Assembly (NCBI GenBank): GCA_030848705.1
Contig: CM061237.1
Location: forward strand, 82,951,910-83,015,909
DNA: 64,000 bases
Direction: 5' to 3'
From: Heracleum sosnowskyi
Lineage: Eukaryota > Streptophyta > Magnoliopsida > Apiales > Apiaceae
In this document: piece by piece, positions 42,341 through 55,000 of the stretch
Layout: each line of letters opens with the position of its first letter
How positions within the stretch are numbered: the stretch's first letter is position 1
Notes under the pieces: model-generated
Seen by the model: only the letters and a program-made list of their open reading frames with translations
What the model was told of the DNA's origin: nothing
Database searches by the model: none
Translations under genes and position numbers: made by a program

Positions 42341-43994
42341 CTAGCTTATAGCTCGTGCGATGCACAAATATTTATTAATATTTTTTACTATATTAATTCA
42401 TAATTTTATTTTTAGTATTCATAATTTTTTTAATTTTTTTAATATATTATTGACGAATTTCAAATCTTGGACTTTTGCAAAAATAATTTATCTATTAAAA
42501 TATAGAATATTACTTGACATTATATTCAAAGGTTATCATCTATTTATTTTAACATTCACTGATTCTTAATTTTTTCTAGTGTTATCGTCTCTTAACGATC
42601 GAAACTCTGTAATTGTTTTTAATATATTTAGAGATGGAATTTGAACATCTCTCATTTCTCATCTATTTATTTTAAAACTTAACAATTCTTACTTGATTTT
42701 ATGGTATTGCACCGTTACGACCAAAATTATGGATACAATATATAAGGATATATTTTTGGTTAAATTATTTCATGTTGTGTTTACCTTGTGCAAAACACAT
42801 ATATTTTATGTAAATTTATTCAAATTACTATGATTCAAAATTTAAATTACTTGTTAATTTTTAAAATGGGTAATATTCATATGTTCTTGAGGTGATTCAA
42901 AACTTAAATTTTTATAGAATGTTATAAGGATGATAATAAAGATCTCGACTCCTGATATAGTAACTGATCATTTGAGTGTATTACATTAATTATCTAATTA
43001 CTCACTTTCCTAATTTATAAACACATCAAAATATATGGCAAGTAAATATTTAACAATAGAATATTAGATTTATTTGTTTATCTGTATTAGTTGTGATCTT
43101 AGAAAAAATAGGTTGAGATTAACCTCATGATCCTTATTCTATATAAATATTATATTCAAAATTATTGTTAATGAATGTAAAACTCTCAATTTTTAATAAC
43201 ATTTTGATATTATATATCCTTTTACGTTTGTTATATGTAAAAGAATATAATATAATTTAGATGAATCAAAGGTTATGTCTCTTAAAAAAAAGTGTTATGT
43301 TAAGACTAATTAACTAAGTTGTTCTACTTGTAATTTTTAGAATAAAATTTGTAACATAAATCAATGCACATGACTTTTTCTACGTCTCTTATAACGTAGG
43401 ATCCACATGTATTATTGTTGGGAGTTGATATGTCCACACCCTTTATTTATAGATGCACACTTTTTGTTGGGACTGATGGGATTGAGACGAAACTACCTTA
43501 TTGTGTTTAAGTATAATTTGGAATTAAAGATATGCGTGAGGGTATTTACGTCTAAATTTTAATAAAAGATGTGCAACTATGAATTAAGGGTGTGCGCATA
43601 TCAACTCCATTATTGTTATCCATAATATACATGAGCATTATTTTAATAAATTTTTTAATACTAAAATTGATATGAATCGATATTTCAATCTTTGGTTTAA
43701 CAATAATTATCTAATTGGAACTACCCATCAATTGAAGAGAAAAGAGAGTTAAATAATTTTACATAGAGAATTGTATTTAATATAAAAAACCTAATTATCA
43801 AAAATACATTTTTTTAGTATTGAAATATAATCATACTACTAATCAAATATAATTTTTAATCTTATATCTAACGGTTCTCATCTATCTATTTAATATCTAA
43901 CGGTCTTTATTAATTTGGTCATACAATTGTCATACAGGGACCAGACTACCAAAGTTTTGGATAAGAACTCTCTTACGCTTATTATATATAAGGA
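42341..43994 (-). mobile_element. Non-autonomous Helitron, about 1.65 kb
   Basis: Minus strand: the 5' end TCCTTATATATAATAAG (from 43994) is preceded by A, and the 3' end has a GTGCATCGCAC-like hairpin and CTAG (42344-42341) followed by T. This fits insertion between A and T. It contains a smaller inverted-repeat element at 43420-43608. No helicase gene. Confidence 0.6.
43420..43608. mobile_element. Small MITE with 9-bp target duplication
   Basis: Ends GGGAGTTGATATG and CATATCAACTCC are inverted repeats that extend imperfectly inward (CACACCCTT). ATTATTGTT flanks both sides (43411-43419, 43609-43617). Nine bases suggests the Mutator superfamily. Confidence 0.75.
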
Positions 43995-44319
43995 TTTAAT
44001 TTGGTTTAAATTATCAAAATACTCTTTTTAGTATTTGAATATAATTCTACTAACAACCAAATACACTTTTTAATATTACACCCAACGGTTTTCATGTATC
44101 TATTTTAAGATCTAACAAAATAATCTTTAATTTAGTGATGGTTTAATAATTCTTTTACAATCAAAACTACACCAAAACCAAAGATAGAAGAAAGTGGCAA
44201 ATGTTTACTTTGAGAATTCTATTCGATTTATAAATTTTGTATGTATTTGGTTTAAATTATCAAGATACATATTTGGTATTTTTGATATAATTCAACTAAA
44301 TAGACTTTTTCATATTCTT

Positions 44320-44600
44320 TTTTTTTTGTCAAGAGGAAACTATTCCATTGATAAATAGTATCAAAGATACAAAGTCCGGAGGAACAGAGTTTCCTTCATT
44401 CAAAAAAGTATATCATCTAGCTGAAAAGTAAGCAAGTACTCCCGGAAGTTTAGACAATATCGCCTTTAATGTCTGAAAAGATAACCCACCAAAAGAAGGC
44501 CTCGTTAAAACCGTTCAAGAGTAAAACCCTATGGGAAAAAACTCAAGAAGGAAAAAGAGTGCCCTACATCGTTTACAAAAGACTAAAATAAAGACTAATT
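44320..44600 (-). mobile_element. Possible non-LTR retroposon 3' fragment
   Basis: A T-run at about 44320-44331 would be the poly(A) tail on the minus strand. The following text (GGCCTCGTTAAAACC, CCCTATGGGAAAAA, AGAAGGAAAAAGAGTGC) resembles conserved 3' sequence seen next to plant LINE elements. No coding part remains. The flanks 43995-44319 and 44601-45199 are A/T-rich repeats without genes. Confidence 0.35.
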
Positions 44601-45201
44601 AGAGCTTTTTGTTATTTTATGATTCCACAATGTCATCCATTATTATAGCAGCCTTGCCTTTGGTTTTGCTCTAAACCTTTGTGCTCCTTTACTATATCGG
44701 ACATCCCAAGTATCCTGAAATTAAGATAAATAAATGAACAGAACATAAGTGCATAAATACTACAAAAAAATATAACTTTATTCTAACTCGTATAAAATAT
44801 AATGATTTAAAAGTAAAATAACCTGTATAAAATATAATTTAATAAAATAAAGAGATCTAACCAAAGGAATCCCTTTGGTTAGACATCTATTCAAAGACAC
44901 AAGACTCTCAAATTATAAAAATAAGAATCAACTCGTATGACACAAAGATATCCAAATGATACATAACAACCACCATATATGGTCCAAAAAAGCCATCAAA
45001 TATGGCACCCCGTATAGGTACAAAAGTCACCAACTGTAACACAAATTTCATTTGAGGCAAATACATATATTTAAATACATTTAAAATCAACTATTTAAAA
45101 AATTTAGCTTTTGAATTTAGCTTTTGAATTTAAAAAATTTAGCTTTTTCATATTCTATATATTGTAAAATCTAACAAATTTTACTATTTTGATATGTGAT
45201 A

Positions 45202-45469
45202 CTCCCTCTATCCCAACCATTTCTTTACACTTTTTTTTGGATGTCCCATCCAATTCTTTACATTTCTAAACTTTCCAAAATTCGTAAACTTTTGACAATA
45301 GTAAAATCAACTACTTCCACTACTCTCCTCCACTATCCTCACTTTATACATTAAAAATTGATTGGACTCATCACTTAACTCACTTTTTCTACTTTTTCCA
45401 TTACTCTATTACTTTTTCTTAACCTCCGTACCCAACTCAAATGTAAATAAATGGGTGAGACAGAGGGAG
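45202..45469. mobile_element. Stowaway-type MITE
   Basis: Terminal inverted repeats CTCCCTCTATCCCAACC and CTCCCTCTGTCTCACCC (right end read in reverse) are flanked by TA on both sides (45200-45201, 45470-45471). Size 268 bp. This is the classical Tc1/mariner-related Stowaway signature. Confidence 0.88.
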
Positions 45470-46846
45470 TAGGAATTAAATATCAGATTAATCAAACCGG
45501 TCTTTTTATTAAGTTATAATTACTTCTAATCTAATTTCAATAATGATATTTCCACTTTTGACTTAAATCTATTTTAGATAATAATTTTTATTTTTATCTG
45601 ATATAATTTTGATCGTCTATTTAAAAAAATATTAGATCTAACGGTTAAGATTGTTTTGGCTGTATTAAGAATCAGACTACCAGAACCAGAGTTTTGGATA
45701 ACATCTCCCTTCCACTTATTTTATGTAAGGAGATAATATATAATTATATTAATTTGTGTTTTTTAAATAATTTTATGTTATTAATTTTTGTATTTTAATG
45801 ATTTTAGACGATCAATTAACTATTCATGTTGTATTTTTAGTTCTAAAAATCAGATTTTAAAATTTTACGAACACACATGAAACTCACAAACTAATATTTT
45901 ATTTAGTGCAGGTTTAACAATTCATTACCAATTGAAAATACCCTAAAACTGAAGAGAAAAAAAAGTAACATATTTTTCCATTATGAATTCTTATTGAACT
46001 TGGGAAATTAATTTATATTAGGTTTAAAATATCCAAATACTTTTTTTAGTAGTTGAATATAGTTCTACTAACAACGAAATAAACTTTTTAATATTAAATC
46101 CAACGGTTTTCATCTATCTATTTTAAGATCTAACAAAATATTTCTTAATTTAGTGATGGTTTAACAATTTTTTTTACAATTAAAACTACACAAAAACTAA
46201 AGATAGAAGAAAATGACAATTTTTTACTTTGAGAATTCTATTCGATTTATGAAATTTTCATGTGTCTAGTTTAAATTATCAAGATATTTTTTTTAGTATT
46301 TTTAATATAATTCAACTAACAACCAAATACAATTTTTCATATTCTATCCAACAATTATTATCTATCTATTTTAAAACCTAACGATCATTATTATATTGAT
46401 ATGTAATATTTATAATTACTTCAAATCCAATTCTAATACTAATACTTTCACTTTTGACTTATATCCTTTTTAGATAATAATTTAAATATTTAATGATCCT
46501 GATTATTTTGATATGTAACAATTATAATTACTTCAAATCCAAGTCTAACACCAATACTTCCACTTTTAACTTATATCCTTTTTAGATAATAATTTTAAAA
46601 TCTAACGATCCTTATAATTTTGATATGTAATAGTCATAATTACTTCAAATACAATTCTAATACTAATACTTCCATCTTTGACTTATATCCTTTTTAGATA
46701 ATAATTTCTAGTTTAATATAATATAATATTGATCGTCTATTTTTAAAAATATTAGATCATACGGTTGAGATTGTTTTGGCGGTACTGAGTACCGACCAGA
46801 GTTTTGGATAAGATCTCCCTTACGCTTATTATATATAAGGATTTAA
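45470..46846 (-). repeat. Helitron-derived repeats
   Basis: Several degenerate copies of the block ending CCAGAGTTTTGGATAAGATC then TTATTATATATAAGGA (46790-46841; weaker at 45680-45735) match the 5' end of the Helitron at 42341-43994. Blocks with TCCAACGGTTTTCATCTATC occur near 46100 and 44080. No gene. Confidence 0.5.
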
Positions 46847-47406
46847 TCTATACTATATTATCAAAGAAGAAACATCGAAAGTTTTGTAGTCTGGTCATGA
46901 AAGTTTTTGTAGTCTGGTCACTCAATTCATAGCCGTTAGATATTTTTGATCAAATCGATGAGAACCGTTAGATAAAATATTAAAATTATTATATAGAATA
47001 TCTTTTATATTTTTCCTAACTAAAACATCTCATTTTCCAAAAATATTGCAAACAATTTCATTTACTAAAATAACATAATAAAGTTATAATTGCTAATAAC
47101 TAACTCATTACCTTTTTTAGCCAAATTGTATATTCTTTTTTATATTTTCTAACTAAAATTTCTACTTTTATATTTTTCCTAACTTAAACCTCGCATTTTC
47201 CAAAAATATCACGAACAGATCTATTTAATTAAATAAAATAATAATAATATAATTATTAATGACTAACCGATTAGTTTTTTTTTTCCAAAACGCATATTCA
47301 TTTTTATATTTAATAACTAATATTTCTCTTAACTAAAACCTCAAAAATATTACGGATTACTCCATTTAGTAACATAAAATACTAATATTATAAATCTATT
47401 TATCTA
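46847..47406 (+). mobile_element. Partial Helitron, 5' end present
   Basis: A|TCTATACTATATTATC marks a Helitron 5' terminus. It is followed by AAAGTTTTGTAGTCTGGTC and A/T-rich sequence without a recognisable CTAG end before the next copy begins. Confidence 0.5.
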
Positions 47407-48202
47407 TCTATACTATATTATTAAAGACGAAACATTGAAAGTTTTGGTACCTATTTTTTTGTACGGTACTTGCCTTATTTAATTATTTATTTAATTATTA
47501 TAAAAATTATTATAATCAGTTACCCTTTCAGTTAAAATGCATTACCATTTTTTTCTAAAACAATCAGGAGCAATTTCCTTTTCAAGCTAAAACATGTTAC
47601 TTTTTCTATTTACTTTACTAAAATCCCGCATTTCCCAAATATATCACGAGCAAACCCTTACTTATTTATTTTAAAACATATTTTAATTGGTAATTATATT
47701 TCCCCTCTTTTTCTAGAAAAATCACGGGCAATTACCTTTTTCGGCTAAAACATGTTATATTTTCTATTTTCCTTACTAAAATCTCTACTTTTCCAATTAT
47801 ATCACGGGCAAACCCTTGCTTATTTACTTTAAAATCTATTTTAATAATTTTAATTGACAATTATCTTTTTCAACTAAAACATGTCACCTTTTGTATTTTT
47901 CTTACTAAAACCCCTCTTTTTTTTCAAAAATATCACGGGCAAATCCTTACTTTTATATTTTAAAATTCAACGAAAACATGTGACTTTCTATTTTTCTTAC
48001 TAAAACCCCTCTTTTTCCAAAATATCACGGGCAACCCGTTACTTATTTATTTTAAAATCTATTTTAATACTTTTAATTATTTAAAAATATTTAACACGCC
48101 TACTTATTTTTTTTAACAAATGCAATTAATAAAATATAAAATATAAATAATAAAATTAACAATTATTAAAAACAATTCGTGCATCGCATGGGTTTTAAGC
48201 TA
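47407..48202 (+). mobile_element. Non-autonomous Helitron, about 0.8 kb
   Basis: 5' end A|TCTATACTATATTATTAAAG. The interior carries repeated ATCACGGGCAA blocks, the complement of those in 28112-28988. The 3' end has GTGCATCGCATGGGTTTTAAGCTA, lacking the last G of CTAG. Confidence 0.6.
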
Positions 48203-48473
48203 TATTATTAAAGACGAAACATTATAAGTTTGGTAGTTGGATGGACGAACCGTCGGTACTTAGTGATTTTATTTAATTTCCCTTACTTATTTTTTAAAAA
48301 ACTATCACAAAATAATAACATTATTTATAACCAATTATCTTTTTAGCTAAAATACGTTAACTTTTTTTATTTTTTTCTAACAAAATCTTCTCTTTTTCTA
48401 AAAAAAACACGGGCGGTTATCTTTTTTAACAAAAACATGTTACTCTTTCTATTTTTTCTTACTAAAACCCCTC
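48203..48473 (+). mobile_element. Second Helitron copy joined head to tail, cut by Copia-E
   Basis: TATTATTAAAGACGAAAC repeats the 5' sequence of the copy at 47407 directly after its 3' end. The copy is interrupted at 48474 by the Copia-E LTR. Confidence 0.5.
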
Positions 48474-49574
48474 TGTAAAGCAGAATGTAACATAAGATGT
48501 AAAAGAGATAACTACAACTCAACAAAGGACAAGACAGACAATAATATTAGCAGAAGCACAGGAATCCAGAATCAAAGAAGAAAAGGTAAACTCAAAAAAT
48601 CAAAATACGTTATGTATTCTTGAAGTCCGTAAACAGGTCACGGAAAGAAGTTCATGAAAATGTTCAAGCCTCAGTGACAGCAAAAGAAACAAGACTTTCA
48701 AGACGACAGAAGTATGTGAATGATTTAGGGTTAAGTACCACGGGATTCCAGTGATTTAAATGAAGCAACCAGAACGACAAGGGACGTATCAGCAGCATTG
48801 AATTGAAGACATAAAAGAAGAATTGATCAAGTGGTATTCATCTGTGAACCAGACCAGTTGCACTAGGTGACGACACTAAAAGATCAAATTGTTTTACCGT
48901 CTCAGAAGAAAATGATACAGTCTAAATCTTAAATGCCCTGAAACTTTTCTAAAAGGCTAATAATAGAAAAGGTTCGATAGTTTTCTAATTTAGAAAACCA
49001 TCGAATGAAAAGCATAAAGTAAATGAATACTTTAATAAAGTAAGTATTCCATTCGATAGTTTTTATTTAAAAACCATCGAATTGAATAATTACTTTATTC
49101 ATTCGATAGTTTTCATTTAGAAAGTGGGTGAAAAGTTTTCTTTGTCTGTCAGGTTGATGAAGATCCAACGGCCAAGATTAATTCAATTAATTTTGGTTCG
49201 ATGGTTTTTCTAAAACCTAGTCTACAATTACTAAGAGAGAGGCAGTGTCTTCCTCAGTCAGGTTATTTTCATAGTAGCAATTACGGAGAGAGAAGTTTGA
49301 GCCGGAGAAGATCATAGAAATTTATAGTGCTCAGAATTCTATCAATGTATTGATTGGGAATAACCTAGAACTCATTGAAGCTAATCTACGGATTAGAAAT
49401 TGTAGCACCCCTCGAGGTTTATATTTATAAAAAGATATATTCCCCGAAACTTGATTTGGTTGGTGTGTTTGATTTCGTTATAGAACTGAAAGATTAATCC
49501 GCGAACGAAATTGAATTATTTGTGAGTATCGTATTCAACCCCCCCCCCCCTTCTACGATACTTTGGACCTAACA
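48474..49574 (+). repeat. Copia-E 5' LTR
   Basis: Starts TGTAAAGCAG and ends ACCTAACA, about 1,101 bp. It contains four TTCGATAGTTTT motifs, two of them facing AAAACCATCGAA to form long hairpins (48973-49005, 49051-49082; single copies near 49101 and 49196). A C10 run lies at about 49541-49550. Confidence 0.85.
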
Positions 49575-49576
49575 AT

Positions 49577-49588
49577 TGGTATCAGAGC
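49577..49588 (+). promoter_or_regulatory. Copia-E primer binding site
   Basis: TGGTATCAGAGC, complement of initiator tRNA-Met, two bases after the LTR end. Confidence 0.95.
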
Positions 49589-49734
49589 TACTTGATTGAT
49601 ATACAAATCAGATCCGGTGAATGAGACCAAAATCAAACGAAGCGTGAAAATTCGAAGCAAATTTTTTAACTTTCAGAATTTTTCATTTAATTGGAATTTC
49701 TTGAATTTTAAACAATTTGAAATTTTCAGAAACC

Positions 49735-51297
49735 ATGAGTGCTCCAAAGACAACCGCTGGTATTAAAGTTCCCTCGTTTACTAGAGATGATTTCGGTTTG
49801 TGGAAGATGACTATGCTGTTATTTATCAAGGCATCTAATCCGTTGTATATTGACATATTAGAGAACGGACCGTTTGTACCAATGAAACCAGTTAGTGAAT
49901 CTACAGCTCCTGATGGTAGCAGGATTCCTTCAGGCACCCAACCTAAGGATATAAGTGAATTTACAGATTCTAACAAAGAACTGATTCGATTGGACACCGG
50001 TTTAATGTTGATATTGGCGGACTCCGCAGACAAGGAAATGAGCTATCAGTTGATGAACTGTACAAGCGGGAAACATATGTGGGATACCATTAACTTGATA
50101 ATGGAAGGAACTGAAGACGTGCAGGAAAACAGATTGGACATTCTGACTTCTCAATACGAAGCGTTTAGGTCACTGCCAGGAGAAAGTATAACTCAGGTCT
50201 TTGAGAAATATACTAAGCTTCTCAATGAATTGGCAATGAAAGGAAATACCTATCCACTGAGAGAATCAAACAGAAAGTTCATGATGACGCTGCCCCATCA
50301 TGTAGAACACAAGTCATCAGCCATTAGGGAAAGAATTGACTTCACAAAGATGTCATTAGAGATGATCTATGGCAAGTTGAAGACCTATGAGATGGAACAG
50401 GAACAAAGGGTGATAATCTACGGATCAGGGACAGTGGAGAACAAGCACAATGCACTTGTGAGATCAGCAGCACTTGTAGTGGATGAACCAATAACTTCTG
50501 AGATTCAGGTTCAAACCCCTAGAGCTGGAAAGGAGGTGATAATAGAAGCAGAAATGGATTCTGTGAATCTGGGTGTTGATGAAGTGATTACTACACCCTA
50601 GAAGAGCTTGAGCAAATGGAAGACAAAACCATGGCGTACTTAGCTGCAAAGTTTAGTCACATTCGTTTCAAGAGAAACCCTAAGTACAAGTTCAAGGGTT
50701 CAACCAACAGATTCCAGAAGAGCAATTATACACCTAGTACAGGCTTTAAGGGAGGCTACAAGACTGGCATGATTGATAGAAGCAAATCAAGATGCTACAA
50801 CTGCAATGAGTTAGGGCATTTTGCCACTGAATGCCGGAAGCCTCGTCAAGCGAGAGACATGAAAGATGTCTATGGAAAGAAGGATTCTTATGATGAGTTG
50901 AAGAAAGAGAATGCCAAGCTTAAACAGCAATTGGAGGCATTCTCTGGAAAGCAGAAAGGGAAAGCTTATATAGCAGAGGGAAAGCACTGGGATGATACTG
51001 ATTCGGATGAAGAGGAGGAATATGTAAATGTTGCTCTAATGGCTTACTCTTCAGAGGAATCACCACAATCATCTCAGGTACCTATCTTAACTACAATTGA
51101 TATGTCTAATTCTGAGTACAAGAAAACTGTGCAAGATCTTAGTGTAGAATTGTTTAATGTACACACAAGCATGCTAGCATCAGAAATGGAAAATGCTAAA
51201 CTAGTTCTTAAGATTAAAAAGTTAGAATCTAAAAATGAAGAACTAGAGCTTGTAGCTGTAACATAAGAAGATATTAAGCAAAAGAATGCGTACTTAG
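49735..51297 (+). pseudogene. gag: Copia-E gag, frameshifted and interrupted by Copia-C
   Basis: The ATG at 49735 (MSAPKTTAGIKV) opens a UBN2-type capsid region to a stop at 50601. A frameshift shortly before 50592 moves the frame to EELEQMEDK and a CCHC knuckle (CYNCNELGHFATEC, near 50793). The acidic WDDTDSDEEEE segment and VALMAYS follow, then a TAA at 51264-51266 within the coiled-coil tail. Coding continues to 51297, where the Copia-C LTR begins. Closest in the window to Copia-A gag. A donor-like TCTCAG|GTACCT at 51078 lies between codons at the position seen in the other elements. Confidence 0.88.
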
Positions 51298-51843
51298 TGT
51301 TAGGCCGAATACACAATATAATCAAGTATGTATGAGAATAACGGTAATTAAGAACACTGTTTATGAATCAATAAACTGTATTTATATTAACAGCTTCTCT
51401 CTTTATGATGTTAATGAATCACAAAGAGCTTCTAGGTTACAAGAATAATATATCAATATTCGCGTCCCTTCTAGGGATAACCTATCTGTGTTTATATAGT
51501 ACACAGCTACATACAATCCTTATCTAATTGATATTCCTACAAGTTAGCTATACAAAACTTATCAATTAAGGATTGCTTCTTTTCTTCTATTCCGTCTCCT
51601 TAGCTGTATCAATATATTCTGCTTCTTTCCATCTTCAGAATATATTGCTTCTAGAATCTTCAATTCAGCACCGACAGCTAATTCAACTATCACCCTGTCA
51701 GACTTTAAATAAACTCTGACCGGCTTCACTTAAACTCTTCACCCTGTCAGAGTTTAACTAAACACTGACTGGCTTCTGATAAACTCTTGTCAGTACCTGT
51801 TGCTTAAACACTGATAAACAAACATTAGCAATTATATCTAACA
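51298..51843 (-). repeat. Copia-C 3' LTR
   Basis: 546 bp, plus-strand ends TGTTAGGCCG and ATATCTAACA. A TATA box (TATATAAA on the minus strand) is at 51498-51491. It carries copies of the TCAGAGTTT motif family between 51697 and 51825. Confidence 0.95.
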
Positions 51844-51857
51844 ATCTCCCCCAACTT
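51844..51857 (-). promoter_or_regulatory. Copia-C polypurine tract
   Basis: Minus strand AAGTTGGGGGAGAT directly before the 3' LTR, with the same GGGGGAGAT core as Copia-A and B. Confidence 0.92.
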
Positions 51858-52006
51858 GTTCATAATAAAATGTACAAGTTAAACATATAATTGATGATGT
51901 CAAAACCATTTAACAAATGCAGTGTTTAACATATAACAGAGTTTGATTTAAAACAGAGTTTAAATTTGACTTAGAATAGAAAATATTAAAAACTTACAGT
52001 CAGACT

Positions 52007-55000
52007 TTACTTGACTTCTTCAATATCAGGTACAGTCCTGAGATAATCAATCAGCAGTCTTCTCTCAGCATTCTCAAGTTCAGCTATCATAATCTCTTTC
52101 AGCTCCTTATACTCTGGATCTCCTTCACCAGTTTGATATATGGCAGCCCTCAGAGAATAAATACTGTTCTTCTTCATGTCATTTCCTAACCGAATGTACT
52201 GAGCTTTATCTGACTCTAAGTTGAATTCTAAGACTTTTATTCCAAGTGCAGTTGTAAATCTAGCACTGTTTTTCTTCATCTCCACCAACTTTCCAGCATG
52301 ATCTCTATACTTTGGAGTATAAGTATTTGAGACTTCTCCTCCTCCAAGCATCACTTTTGATCTCAGCATCTTTTCTCTTAAGATTTGAGCAACATTATGG
52401 GTATGTCTGTTCTTAACTTTCAACAGATAAAGTACATATTCAAGTTCTTCCCATGATTTGAGATTTACATCAGATTCTCCAACTCTATAAACACTTCCAT
52501 CACTCATGAAGTATAACAGAAACTGCTTCTTCAAGACTCTGTGAAAAATCAACTGAACAGATTCTAACTTATCAAGATTTTCTTGTGTATCCCTAACACC
52601 AGATCTTGCCAGTGAAATATTGTCTTGAGATCTGTTATTTATTCTCTTCTCCCTATGTGAACCTAAACCAGACTTATCATAAGATTCTTTTCCAAGTACA
52701 GTCCTGGTTTGAGAAAAATCCACAGGTTGAAGTGTCAGAGTTTCAGAGAGTACAGGTCTTAAGAAACCTTTGAGTTGAGGAGCTAGCTGAGTTTGCACAG
52801 CTTGAGCCTTGTCAGAGGCTGGCTTATCTTCAATAGTATCATCAACTTGAGCAGCGTCAGAGGTTGAGTTTGCTAATCTTGTTTCAACTTGAGCAATGTC
52901 AGAGGTTGAATAAATCTTCTTAGATAACTGTTCTTCTTCTACCAGTTTACCTTTTCCTTTGTCAACATTTTTAATCACAGGCCTCCTTGAGTACTGTAAA
53001 CTCTGATCAGAGTTTACATTCTCTTTGATAACAATTCCTTTTTCTTTCTTTCTAGGAGCCTTGATTTCCTTCTTCTTGTAGATTCCAGCTTTAAGATTCT
53101 TCTTGTGTTCTTCAGCAAGCATTTGCTCTTCAGCTTGGATATCTTCAATTGTAACATCTTTTCCATGCTCTTTAATAAAGATCCTAGCAGCAATCTCTTC
53201 ATTAGTAGATGGGTTAGCTGAAACAACTAAACTTTTGTTGAGTTTTGAAGTAGATTGACCACCAGAAGTAGATTGACCATCAGAGTTTATTACACGTTTT
53301 TGCCTTTGAGCAGAAATCCTTCTTTCATTTCCTCTGCTTCCCCCATCAGTAGAATCATCCTTCCGTCTCAGAGTTTGAGTAGCTTTGCATTTGTCTTTAG
53401 GTATACTCTCCCCCTTTTTGACATCATCAGAAAGAAGTACTGATGTCAGCAATTCAAGCGCAGTAGAAATGGAAGTCAGTTGAGCAGACATAGCATTCTG
53501 GTTGTCCTCAACTGTCCCAAGCCTCTTCTTGATTTCTTCAGAATCCCTGGCTTGCTGCTTGAACATGGCATAGTAAGAAGTTCTGTCAGCCTTTAAAGTA
53601 AGATCCCTCAGACTTACTTCATTCCTCAATTTTGTAAGCATCTGTTGATTCTCATCAAATCTATTATTGAGAGATTTGACTTGAATAACAGTGGCCTGTA
53701 AGCTCGTAAGAACATCAGGATTTGTAATCTTCTTAACAGAATCAGATAGAAAATCTGCAGCCCGTTGTGCTGGAAAAACACAATCTGCATTAGCCCATGC
53801 ATTGTAGTACATATTCTGAAAATGCTCAGAAGCAGCCCTTTTAACTTCCCTCTCTTCAGTAGAATTTGCTTGAATATCAGAAACTTCCACTTGAATATCA
53901 GAGTTTGAATGAGCAGGACTAGCTTCAGCATTGTCATCCTCTCTGTGAATATCTTCAAGTACATTTTCAGCAGTGATTTCATCAATTAACTGTGCAGTGG
54001 CATCAGGTACTTGATCTGCTACAGTTTGAGGAACATCAGAGTTTGCTGGAGCAGTAACCTCTGCTTCTCTCTGAACAATCTCAACAACTGATTGTTGCAA
54101 AGTTTCAAGTAAAACAATATCCTCATGATCATTATCTGTTGCATCAGCATGTACAGCAACAGCTTCTGGAACTGGATCAACTCTAATCTGATCAACTTCC
54201 TCACCTTTCTCAAAATCAAGAGAAATGATTTCTGTGTGAGAAGCAATAGGTTCTACTAATTCAGTAGTAGCTTGATCAGCTTCCAGTACAGTATCTTCAT
54301 GATCCACAATCCTGCTGTCAGAGTATGCAGCAGCTTCCTCAACTACATCATCAGCTTTTGATGTAGGAGCTTCTGGTTCAAAATCCATCAGAATAGTTTC
54401 AGGATTTGCAGCATCTTCAGCAGTTAGAATATCCTCCTCAACTGTACTTGGAGGTACAGTTGTAAGCACAATCTCCTCATTCTCTGATGTAGGAGCTTCA
54501 GTGTCTTCAGGTTCTTTGTCCATATTGGCAATGATATCACCAAAAAGTTGATCAGCAACAAGTCTTCTCTTTCTCTGATGAAGAGTCTCTTCATCAGCTT
54601 CAGTTTCTGAGTCTACATTAGAATCAGCAGCAACAGACTTTGCCCTTTGGGCTCGCCTTTTCTTCATTCTTTTTCTCTGAGGCACAGCATCAACATTTGA
54701 TACCTCAGCTTCAGTTTGTTGCAAACCAGACTTAACTGCTCGAACTTTGGATCTCTTTGACCTCTGTGGTTGAGACACAGAAGGTCCAGCTTCAGCAGTT
54801 GTTACTTGTTGTTGTTGTAAGTTGTCAAGAAATTGTTGCACTGATGCAGGCAACAGTAAAGGACCAACTTCTCCTTTCTTGTTGTCCTTATTGATAAGGT
54901 CAGAAAATATACGTTTGTGCAGTTTAAACGAAAGTATAACATCATCCTCTTCTATCTCAACATTTGGGCAGCAAAAATTAAATATCAATTGACAAAACCT

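Larger units (their letters stand above)
48474..51297 (+). mobile_element. Copia-E: 5' part of a Sirevirus-type copia element
   Basis: LTR, primer site and gag only; the rest should lie beyond Copia-C, outside the window. The five bases before the LTR (CCCTC, 48469-48473) are the expected target duplication. Confidence 0.88.

Noticed and set aside
44908..45090. 60-codon minus-strand ORF
   Set aside because: A/T-rich sequence with a chance ORF, no motif and no supporting context.
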